Below, in pieces: positions 6,165 through 12,317 of a DNA stretch of 15,800 nucleotides. The stretch is from JAUPVS01 sp037139495. GTDB taxonomy: Bacteria > Patescibacteriota > Saccharimonadia > Saccharimonadales > JAUPVS01. The stretch lies in assembly GCA_037139495.1 (NCBI GenBank), contig JBAXGG010000017.1, positions 1 through 15,800 of the forward strand, written 5' to 3'. Each line of letters opens with the position of its first letter. The stretch's first letter is position 1. The translations under genes and the position numbers were made by a program. Below the pieces are notes generated by a model. It was given only the letters and a program-made list of their open reading frames with translations, had not been told where the DNA came from and did not search any database.

Positions 6165-6866
6165 TTAGCTATTATCGTATCGATCCAAAGCCACTTGTGC
6201 AGCAGCCTGTTGACCAGCTTGCTTGCTAGGACCAGTGCCCTGCCCGCGTAAAGTTCCGTCGATGTAGACCCCAACAGTAAACACTTTGTCGTGATCCGGA
6301 CCCTCTTCACTAATAACCTTGTAAACAGGGGTGCTATTATCCCGGCTTTGGGCTTGTTCTTGTAAAGAAGATTTAGCATCCATCCAAGATCCTGTTTTCA
6401 AAATCTCTTCAAAAGTTATTAACAAACTGTTTTCAATAAACTTCTGAGCTGCATCGTAGCCTTGGTCTAAGTAAATGGCGCCCAGAACAGCTTCGTAACT
6501 ATTGGCTAAAATTTGATCACGGGCTCTGCCGGTGCCGCGCTTTTCGCCACGACTAAGTCGAAGCATCGGTTCAAAACCACAGCGTTTAGCGGCTTCGCCA
6601 ATACTTTCTGTACGCACTAAAGCACTGCGCCAGTTTGTCAAAATTCCTTCCGGTTCACTAAAATGGGTATACAAAAAATTAGTAACAACTAGCTCTAACA
6701 CTGCATCACCAAGGAATTCCATTCGTTCGTTGTGACTTTGAGAGGTTTTTTTATGCTCGTTTACGTAAGAACGATGAGTGAAAGCCCTAACCAGCAGGTC
6801 AATGTCACCGAATGTGACGCCAAGTGTGTCACTGGCAAATTGTTGGTAGGCGTTAGAGTCTTGCAT
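6165..6866 (-). CDS. rnc: Ribonuclease III
   Basis: Double-strand-specific endoribonuclease for rRNA and mRNA processing, 233 residues as usual. The signature HNERMEFLGD lies at 45-54 (metal-site Glu47, Glu50, Asp54) and the second active-site helix at 119-134 reads ILANSYEAVLGAIYLD, with Glu125 at the E. coli Glu117 position. The residue equivalent to E. coli Asp114 is Asn122. A C-terminal double-stranded-RNA-binding domain occupies about 164-230 (SSLQEQAQ, VYKV, GTGPSKQAGQQAAAQVAL). The ATG overlaps the end of the Nudix gene by 14 nt. It is last in rpmF-nusB-nudix-rnc; no clear terminator follows. Confidence 0.95.
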   Translation of the reverse strand: MQDSNAYQQFASDTLGVTFGDIDLLVRAFTHRSYVNEHKKTSQSHNERMEFLGDAVLELVVTNFLYTHFSEPEGILTNWRSALVRTESIGEAAKRCGFEPMLRLSRGEKRGTGRARDQILANSYEAVLGAIYLDQGYDAAQKFIENSLLITFEEILKTGSWMDAKSSLQEQAQSRDNSTPVYKVISEEGPDHDKVFTVGVYIDGTLRGQGTGPSKQAGQQAAAQVALDRYDNS

Positions 6867-7353
6867 CTCTTATTTTCTTTAAAGCTAATAAAATAATCTT
6901 ACCGATGTCATCGTACTCTATCTTATCAAGCGCCTCAGCAGTAGAAAACCACTTAATACCGTTCATCCAATCTTCTGGCTTGATTTTGTCGGTGTCGCCT
7001 TGAGCTTGAACCAAAAAAATTTCGGTAGTCATCAGAACTAGACGGTCTTGACGTCGGTAACGGAAGTTAATTTTGCCTAACCAATTGTAAACTCTAACCT
7101 TCATTAGACCAGTTTCTTCGCCGATTTCGCGTTCTGCGCATTGCTTAGCGGTTTCGCCCTCTTCTATGTGGCCTTTAGGTATAGTCCAGCGGTTCTTGGC
7201 ATCTTGGATTAGCAATATTTCTATCTGGCCTTGTTTGTTCCGTCTAAAAACAATTCCACCGGCAGTTGGTTCGCGGACTACTTCTTTAATAGTAGGCCTA
7301 TGGGTGCTGACAAAATTGCGGAAGCCTTTGATTGGTTTAGGGCGCTGGGGCAT
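6853..7353 (-). CDS. Nudix hydrolase
   Basis: A 166-residue pyrophosphohydrolase acting on a nucleoside diphosphate linked to another moiety. The Nudix box is complete at 61-83 (G61, E67, R75, E76, E79, E80, G82), preceded by AGGIVFRR and WTIPKGH. The pattern resembles the DIPP/Ap4A-hydrolase-like group, but the substrate cannot be fixed. The frame is open to 7461 inside nusB. ATG 7353 was chosen because it follows the nusB stop by 1 nt (TAAAATG) and gives a compact protein with a basic N-terminus. Its end overlaps rnc by 14 nt, so nusB, this gene and rnc are probably translationally linked. Confidence 0.88.
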   Translation of the reverse strand: MPQRPKPIKGFRNFVSTHRPTIKEVVREPTAGGIVFRRNKQGQIEILLIQDAKNRWTIPKGHIEEGETAKQCAEREIGEETGLMKVRVYNWLGKINFRYRRQDRLVLMTTEIFLVQAQGDTDKIKPEDWMNGIKWFSTAEALDKIEYDDIGKIILLALKKIRDARL

Positions 7354-7354
7354 T

Positions 7355-7825
7355 TTATGCTTTCTTAGTCTTAATTGATTCGGGAGGTGCTTCGGCGGCA
7401 ATCTCACGATTACGTAATACCGTTCCAAGGACACCGTTAACAAATTTGGAAGAGTTCTCACCGCCGAAAGCTTTGGCTAGTTCGACAGCCTCGTTAATAA
7501 CAACTTTTGGTGGTACTGAGGGCTCATGTAGTAGCTCATACAAACCTAGTCGCAAAACTGTCCGATCCATGCGAGCAATCTGATCGATTGGCCATTCTGG
7601 CGCAACCGGTTGCAGAGCGGCATCCAAATCGTCTTGTTCATGAATAACGCCTTTGACCAATTTAACTATAAAGTCTTGGTCCTCAATTGTGTCCTTATAA
7701 CGACGAATGTTACGCTGCAGGATTTCGTCAATATCCAGGTTGGTGTCGTTACACGACAAACGGAACTCTTGTTCATAGAGTGTTTGCAGTGCGACGATTC
7801 GACCTAGGTGACGATTTGATGCCAT
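7355..7825 (-). CDS. nusB: Transcription antitermination factor NusB
   Basis: A 156-residue all-helical protein that with NusE (S10) binds boxA RNA in rRNA antitermination. Matching features are the start MASNRHLGRIVALQTLYEQEF, the central LVKGVIHEQDDLDAALQPVAPEWPI, RMDRTVLRLGLYELL and the C-terminal INEAVELAKAFGGENSSKFVNGVLG typical of the family. The last 15 residues form a short Lys/Glu/Ala tail. The gene starts 61 nt after rpmF and has a GAGAGG ribosome-binding site, a little far (about 11 nt) from the ATG. A -10 box lies at 7859-7864. Confidence 0.94.
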   Translation of the reverse strand: MASNRHLGRIVALQTLYEQEFRLSCNDTNLDIDEILQRNIRRYKDTIEDQDFIVKLVKGVIHEQDDLDAALQPVAPEWPIDQIARMDRTVLRLGLYELLHEPSVPPKVVINEAVELAKAFGGENSSKFVNGVLGTVLRNREIAAEAPPESIKTKKA

Positions 7826-7858
7826 GTTGTTAAGTTCCTCTCATCGGCTGATACTTTT

Positions 7859-7864
7859 AGTATA
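7859..7864 (-). promoter_or_regulatory. -10 box upstream of nusB
   Basis: The minus strand reads TATACT, 33 nt before the nusB ATG, giving a leader of about 27 nt that contains GAGAGG. The -35 region overlaps the end of rpmF and is poor, so readthrough from rpmF is also likely. Confidence 0.35.
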
Positions 7865-7886
7865 ACCGACTAAATACAAAACGTGC

Positions 7887-8051
7887 TTACGCTTCGTTAA
7901 TTGTTCTGGTATTTTTCTTACCGAACTCTTTGCGAGTAGTAAAAGCTTTGACCGGCGATTTAGCATTGACCTTGCGGGCCAGGTTGACCACCAAATGACT
8001 ACGACGAGTACCGGTACGACGTGGACTGGTTCGTTTTTTGGGCTTACCCAT
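7887..8051 (-). CDS. rpmF: 50S ribosomal protein bL32
   Basis: A 54-codon gene found by reading the minus strand between nusB and the divergent promoter. It begins MGKPKKRTSPRRTGTRRSH, matching the bL32 pattern (x-P-K-x-R/K-T-S, then an Arg-rich stretch and RRSH). It continues as a very basic protein ending FGKKNTRTINEA. The zinc-binding Cys pairs present in some bL32 proteins are absent, so this is the Cys-free form. AAGGAG lies about 12 nt upstream of the ATG, rather far. A canonical promoter at 8102-8130 precedes it. It heads the rpmF-nusB-nudix-rnc group. Confidence 0.9.
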   Translation of the reverse strand: MGKPKKRTSPRRTGTRRSHLVVNLARKVNAKSPVKAFTTRKEFGKKNTRTINEA

Positions 8052-8101
8052 ATGTAAAAACTACTCCTTATTACTGAATATTATCTGATAAACTTGCTTT
8101 G

Positions 8102-8130
8102 ATTATAACCTGTTTCCCTGTTAATGACAA
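8102..8130 (-). promoter_or_regulatory. Canonical promoter for rpmF
   Basis: On the minus strand, -35 TTGTCA (8130-8125), a 17-nt spacer and a perfect -10 TATAAT (8107-8102). The start near 8095 gives a leader of about 44 nt for rpmF. It is back to back with the plus-strand promoter at 8151-8179; the two -35 boxes are 20 nt apart. Confidence 0.75.
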
Positions 8131-8148
8131 GTTATAAAGCATAACAGG
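8109..8148. repeat. CCTGTT/AACAGG repeats between divergent promoters
   Basis: CCTGTT occurs at 8109-8114 and 8117-8122, and its inverse AACAGG at 8143-8148. The latter two extend to a perfect 7-bp inverted repeat, CCTGTTA (8117-8123) and TAACAGG (8142-8148), separated by 18 nt. It overlaps the rpmF promoter spacer and abuts the -35 of the opposite promoter, where an operator would be expected. No regulator is identified. Confidence 0.35.
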
Positions 8149-8150
8149 TA

Positions 8151-8179
8151 TTGACAACAATAGTGTTTGGCTTTATAAT
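8151..8179 (+). promoter_or_regulatory. Consensus promoter for the small membrane protein at 8189
   Basis: Perfect TTGACA (8151-8156), a 17-nt spacer and perfect TATAAT (8174-8179). The expected start is near 8186, only about 3 nt before the ATG at 8189, so the mRNA should be leaderless or nearly so. Confidence 0.8.
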
Positions 8180-8188
8180 AGCCTAGTT

Positions 8189-8599
8189 ATGTTTGATGCT
8201 ACTACAGAAAAAAGACAAGGAATTCCAGCCCACAAACGCTGGGGGTTCCTTGATCCAAACGTCAAAAACCCTAATCTCGGCGATATTCGTAAACGTTGGT
8301 TTGTAGGTGCAGCCGGAATCCTTTTGGTGGCCGCAAGCTTTGCTAGCTGGAGGGAGAGTCAGGAACCAAGGTACAGCTCACCTCTCAATTCACATACAAA
8401 GACTTCTGCCGGTTATTTGGTAAGTGATTATGATAGTTGCATGAAAAGAGCCAGTGGTTTGGTCATTACTGATGTAGCTGCGGGCAGTGTAGCAATACAG
8501 CTTTGCCAAGCCGAAAATAATTTATCACTGGCTGGCCAAGAACAACCTCTAAAAAACACCCCCTCGGCGGCTGAAAATTCTACTTCACTACCAGGCTAA
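8189..8599 (+). CDS. Small single-span membrane protein of unknown function
   Basis: A 136-residue protein, family not recognised. A soluble N-terminal stretch of about 36 residues, rich in Lys/Arg (EKRQ, HKRW, RKRW), is followed by one hydrophobic helix at about 37-54 (FVGAAGILLVAASFASW). A polar C-terminal domain of about 80 residues follows. By the positive-inside rule the N-terminus is cytoplasmic and the C-terminus outside. The outer part has two cysteines (84 and 106), which could form a disulfide, and a Ser/Asn/Pro-rich end. It has a consensus promoter and a near-leaderless start and is the only plus-strand gene in the middle of the window. Its last 20 nt overlap the end of leuS, encoded on the other strand. 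Confidence 0.75.
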   Translation: MFDATTEKRQGIPAHKRWGFLDPNVKNPNLGDIRKRWFVGAAGILLVAASFASWRESQEPRYSSPLNSHTKTSAGYLVSDYDSCMKRASGLVITDVAAGSVAIQLCQAENNLSLAGQEQPLKNTPSAAENSTSLPG

Positions 8600-11012
8600 C
8601 CAGTTTATGTGGTACGTAGATAGTTTTAAAGACTTGTTTGCCATCTAGGTGTAGTTTAACCTTACTGTTAGCTTGAGCAGCCTCAGTAATAAAGGCTTCG
8701 TTGCTGTCAGTTGGAACCTCAATTTCGGCCCGTAATTTTCCGTTAACTTGAACGGCAATTTTGATAAAGTCAGTAACTAAATACTTTTCGTCCCATTCTG
8801 GCCATTGGGTAGTGTGGATAGAATCTTTATGTCCCAATTGTTGCCATAATTCTTCTGTAATATGCGGCGCGAACGGCGCCAGTAGCTGTAATAATGCCTT
8901 CAGAGCTGGTTGCCAGTCTTTGGACTGATAAGAGTCTTTGGCTTTAAGTTTATAGAGTTCATTAGTGAACTCCATCAAGGCTGCAATAGCTGTGTTAAAG
9001 CCCATCAAATGCAAATCTTGGCTAACCTTTTTGATGGTTTTATGTGTAGCGGTAACTAGGGCAGAGTTAAGAACTTCTGATTTAGAATTTACTTCTAAGT
9101 ATTCCTGAGTTAATGTCCAGATCCTCTGTAAGAACCGGAAGGTTCCGCCCAAGCCCTCGGGGCTCCACGGCGTTGTCTGGTCGTAAGGAGCCAGGAAAGC
9201 AATCGTTAAGCGGAGAGCATCAGCCCCATAACCTTGTTCAAGAATTTCGTTTGGGTTAAGAACATTACCCTTACTCTTGCTCATCTTGGTGCCGTCAGCG
9301 GCCAGGATAATCCCTTGACCGCGTCGAGCTTTATATGGTTCTGGTGTTGGTACTAGGCCTTGGTCGTACAGGAATTGATGCCAAAAACGTGAATACAGCA
9401 GATGGAGAGTAGTGTGTTCCATGCCACCCAAGTACATATCAACTTCACCCCAGTAGTCGAGCTTTTTACGGTCGGCAAAAGCCTTGTCATTATGAGCATC
9501 GAAATAGCGCAAGTAATACCAGCTACTTCCGGCCCAGTTTGGCATAGTATCGGTTTCACGCTTTGCCGGGCCACCGCACTTAGGGCATTTAACATTTACC
9601 CAATTGGTAATGGCCGCCAGTGGGCTTTCTCCGCTGTCGGTTGGTTCGTAATGCTCAACTTTCGGTAGTTCAACTGGCAACTGATTTTCTGGAACTGGTA
9701 CAGAACCATGTTTGGCGCAGTGAATAATCGGAATCGGTTCGCCCCAATAATGCTGGCGACTAAAGATCCAGTCGCGTAATCGGTAATTAATCTTCTCTTC
9801 ACCGTTGCCGGCTTTAACAAGATCAGCCACGATTTTTTCACGAGCCTCAGCTGACTTTATACCATCGTACATGCCAGAATTGATCATAATGCCTTCTTCA
9901 TGGGAGCATTCATCGTCAGCTGCGTTGTTTTTTACAACTCGCACTATCGGCAGATCGAACTTTCTTGCAAACTCGTAGTCACGTTCGTCGTGAGCTGGCA
10001 CGGCCATGATTGCACCAGTGCCGTAGCTGGTTAGGACATAGTCGGCAATCCAAACTGGAACCTTTTCTCCATTTACCGGGTTAGTGGCATGGGCGCCGCT
10101 AAAGACGCCGGTTTTTTCTCGGTCGGTGTTTTGACGTTCGATTTCGGACTTGCCCTGAGCGGCTTTAATGTAGCTATTGACGTGTTCACGCCGATCGTCG
10201 GTAGTGATTTTAGCGACTAATGGATGTTCGGGAGCCAAAACAACGAAGGTGGCACCAAACAATGTGTCTGGTCGAGTCGTAAAGACACGCACGGCATCCC
10301 CGCCAACTTTAAAGTCGACTTCAGCACCTTTGCTACGGCCGATCCAGTTGATCTGTTGATCGGCAATTCGGCTAGGGTAATCAACGTCTTTGAGGCCTTG
10401 GATTAAGCGATCAGCGTACTTGGTAATCTTAAGTAGCCACTGATTCAAGGTCTTCTTTTCGACTAGTGTGTCGCAACGTTCGTGGCGTCCATTGACAACT
10501 TCTTCGTTAGAAAGGCCGGTTTTACAGTGAGGGCACCAGTTAATGGCAACTTCAGCCTGGTAGGCCAGGCCTTGTTTATAAAACTGCAAAAAGAGCCACT
10601 GGGTCCATTTGTAATAGTCAGGATCGGTGGTTTTAAAAGCCCGATCCCAGTCGATGCTGTAGCCTAAAGAGTCGAATTGCTTTTGAAAATTATCGGTATT
10701 AGTTTGGGTAGCCAGCTGAGGGGCAATCTTATTTTTGATGGCATAGTTTTCGGTCGGTAGTCCAAAGGCGTCATAACCCATCGGGTACAAGACGTTATAA
10801 CCGTTCTGACGTTTATGCCGAGCCACAACATCACCCAGCGTATACTCGCGAACATGCCCCAAGTGCAAACCGTCACCAGATGGGTAGGGGAACTCTGTCA
10901 ACATTACATACTTAGGTCTCTTGTTATCAAAGTCAACCGCCCGATACAGCTTATTGGAAGCCCAGGTTTTTTGCCACTTAGGCTCCAGCTCTTTGGGATT
11001 GTAGCGTTTCAT
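8580..11012 (-). CDS. leuS: Leucyl-tRNA synthetase
   Basis: Class I synthetase charging tRNA-Leu, 810 residues, a normal bacterial length. The HIGH-type motif is HLGH at 50-53 after FPYPSGDGL, and the KMSKS loop is at about 576-580. A CPxC zinc-type pair (CPHC) lies near residue 160, and another (CPKC) precedes the catalytic return. The CP1 editing domain contains TTRPDTLFGATF and the GTGAIMAVPAHDERD block, with its Thr-rich motif and conserved Asp, so proofreading should be intact. The C-terminus has the anticodon-binding helices and the final LeuS C-domain (VQVNGKLRAEIEVP). A -10 box lies 8 nt before the ATG. No T-box or leader peptide is visible in the 94-nt gap to ddl. Confidence 0.97.
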   Translation of the reverse strand: MKRYNPKELEPKWQKTWASNKLYRAVDFDNKRPKYVMLTEFPYPSGDGLHLGHVREYTLGDVVARHKRQNGYNVLYPMGYDAFGLPTENYAIKNKIAPQLATQTNTDNFQKQFDSLGYSIDWDRAFKTTDPDYYKWTQWLFLQFYKQGLAYQAEVAINWCPHCKTGLSNEEVVNGRHERCDTLVEKKTLNQWLLKITKYADRLIQGLKDVDYPSRIADQQINWIGRSKGAEVDFKVGGDAVRVFTTRPDTLFGATFVVLAPEHPLVAKITTDDRREHVNSYIKAAQGKSEIERQNTDREKTGVFSGAHATNPVNGEKVPVWIADYVLTSYGTGAIMAVPAHDERDYEFARKFDLPIVRVVKNNAADDECSHEEGIMINSGMYDGIKSAEAREKIVADLVKAGNGEEKINYRLRDWIFSRQHYWGEPIPIIHCAKHGSVPVPENQLPVELPKVEHYEPTDSGESPLAAITNWVNVKCPKCGGPAKRETDTMPNWAGSSWYYLRYFDAHNDKAFADRKKLDYWGEVDMYLGGMEHTTLHLLYSRFWHQFLYDQGLVPTPEPYKARRGQGIILAADGTKMSKSKGNVLNPNEILEQGYGADALRLTIAFLAPYDQTTPWSPEGLGGTFRFLQRIWTLTQEYLEVNSKSEVLNSALVTATHKTIKKVSQDLHLMGFNTAIAALMEFTNELYKLKAKDSYQSKDWQPALKALLQLLAPFAPHITEELWQQLGHKDSIHTTQWPEWDEKYLVTDFIKIAVQVNGKLRAEIEVPTDSNEAFITEAAQANSKVKLHLDGKQVFKTIYVPHKLVSLVVK

Positions 11013-11020
11013 ATCTGTTT

Positions 11021-11026
11021 ATTATA
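11021..11026 (-). promoter_or_regulatory. -10 box immediately upstream of leuS
   Basis: The minus strand reads TATAAT, with 8 nt between it and the ATG at 11012. Initiation would fall 1-2 nt before the start codon, so the transcript would be leaderless. The -35 region (TTTCTT) is weak. Confidence 0.5.
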
Positions 11027-11041
11027 CGAATAAAGCAGTCT

Positions 11042-11071
11042 AAAAGAAAATGCCATGCTGCGAAATAGCAT
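11042..11071 (-). terminator. Possible weak intrinsic terminator after ddl
   Basis: On the minus strand, ATGCT (11071-11067) and AGCAT (11059-11055) flank a 7-nt loop, followed by GGCATTTTCTTTT. The stem is only 5 bp and the T-tract is interrupted, so termination would be inefficient at best. Confidence 0.3.
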
Positions 11072-11106
11072 ATTAGTACAGATAAAGCTGTATTTAAAGT
11101 AACTGA

Positions 11107-12282
11107 CTAAAACTGCTTGAGAAAGTTGGTGCTAAAGGCAGTGTCGAGTTTTTGCTTATCCTGCCAGCGGGACTCGGCATAATCAACCAGACGGCTAACC
11201 AAATCTACATTGGCGATTCCAGCTTTGTTCCAGTTGTGACTGTAAAGACCGCCGGGTAACGGGTTGATTTCGTTGAAGAATACTTCTTGGGTTTTACTAT
11301 CAATCAGCATGTCAACACGTGCAATGCCAGTACAGCCAACTGTTTTGTAGACATTCAACCCTACGCTGACCGCCTTGTCGTAAAGTTCTTTGGAGACATT
11401 GGCCGGAATCTGGCTATAGCCCTGGGCACCCTGTGTACCAGACTTCTGACCACCTTTTTTGCCATTCTTTTTACCACCCTGCATGTACTTGGTTTCGAAG
11501 TCAAAAAAATCCTCAGAATGAAGTATAGGTTGCTCAAGTAGGGCCGGTACTGGCACTTCATTGCCGATGATCGGCAAAGTGACCTCGATCAGGTTATCAA
11601 CAGCTTGCTCCACAATGACTCGGTCGTCATAGTGAGCGGCTACTTCTAAGGCATTCATCAGCAGGCTTTTTTCGGTCACTCGAGTAATACCAATGCTGGA
11701 GCCTAGGTGAGCCGGCTTAACAAACAGCGGGTATTTTAGGGCGTCGATTTCTTTAAGAATTCTGGTTTGGTTTTGAGAAAGATCATGGGAATAAAACCAA
11801 GTCCACGGAGTACTGGCAATCCCGGCCGACTGTGTGACCTGTTTCGACAAAACCTTGTCCATAGCCACGGCACTGGCAGCGACGCCACAACCAATATAAG
11901 GAACGTTAGCCATTTCTAAGATGCCCATCAATTCGCCATCTTCGCCGTGCGTGCCGTGCATTGCCGGAAATACCATATCTATCTTTTTGGACTGCTTCCG
12001 TCCAGCAAAAGAACCTGGTTTGAATAATGTTAAGCTACCGTCAAATAACAGTTGGGTTTTAGGAGCTTTGCGCATTAATTCATCAATACCGGAACCCTGG
12101 TATAGACTGATGTCTTTAAGCTTTTCGTCCCAATACCAGGCCCCGTCTTTAGCGATGTAAATTGGCTCGACCTGAAATTTTTTTGTAAGTTCCAGGGGTT
12201 TGATAATTGCCGCCAAAGCCGTGATTATAGAAACGTCGTGTTCGGCCGAGCGGCCACCAAAGATAACGGCTATGGTTTTCAT
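11107..12282 (-). CDS. ddl: D-alanine--D-alanine ligase with Lys/Gly-rich insertion
   Basis: ATP-grasp ligase making the D-Ala-D-Ala dipeptide for peptidoglycan; 391 residues, longer than the usual 300-370. Clear motifs are VIFGGRSAEHDVS (6-18; Glu14 at the E. coli DdlB Glu15 position), GTHGEDGELMG, the ATP-binding FVKPAHLGSSIG, and the metal/ATP motif ARVD...FFNEINPLPGG. In the omega-loop region FDFETKYMQ is followed by a 20-residue Gly/Lys insertion (269-288) before the sequence resumes at YSQIPA. The tail after NEIN reads PLPGGLYSHNW rather than the common TMPGFT, so substrate preference may differ. A -10 TATACT lies 7 nt before the ATG, implying a leaderless mRNA. The upstream MurF-like gene supports a peptidoglycan role. 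Confidence 0.92.
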   Translation of the reverse strand: MKTIAVIFGGRSAEHDVSIITALAAIIKPLELTKKFQVEPIYIAKDGAWYWDEKLKDISLYQGSGIDELMRKAPKTQLLFDGSLTLFKPGSFAGRKQSKKIDMVFPAMHGTHGEDGELMGILEMANVPYIGCGVAASAVAMDKVLSKQVTQSAGIASTPWTWFYSHDLSQNQTRILKEIDALKYPLFVKPAHLGSSIGITRVTEKSLLMNALEVAAHYDDRVIVEQAVDNLIEVTLPIIGNEVPVPALLEQPILHSEDFFDFETKYMQGGKKNGKKGGQKSGTQGAQGYSQIPANVSKELYDKAVSVGLNVYKTVGCTGIARVDMLIDSKTQEVFFNEINPLPGGLYSHNWNKAGIANVDLVSRLVDYAESRWQDKQKLDTAFSTNFLKQF

Positions 12283-12289
12283 TCCTTTT

Positions 12290-12295
12290 AGTATA
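12290..12295 (-). promoter_or_regulatory. -10 box immediately upstream of ddl
   Basis: The minus strand reads TATACT, then 7 nt (AAAAGGA), then ATG. Initiation at or next to the start codon is expected. The AAGGA touches the ATG and is too close to act as a ribosome-binding site. Confidence 0.5.
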
Positions 12296-12317
12296 CTACT
12301 TTTCCGATTGCCGATGG

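Noticed and set aside
6092..6379. 95-codon minus-strand frame extending beyond the end of rnc
   Set aside because: Lies mostly in another frame of rnc, lacks a plausible start signal and has no recognisable protein character.
11013..11106. T-box or leader-peptide control of leuS
   Set aside because: The gap is only 94 nt, the -10 box is 8 nt from the ATG, and no T-box core or Leu-rich leader ORF is visible.
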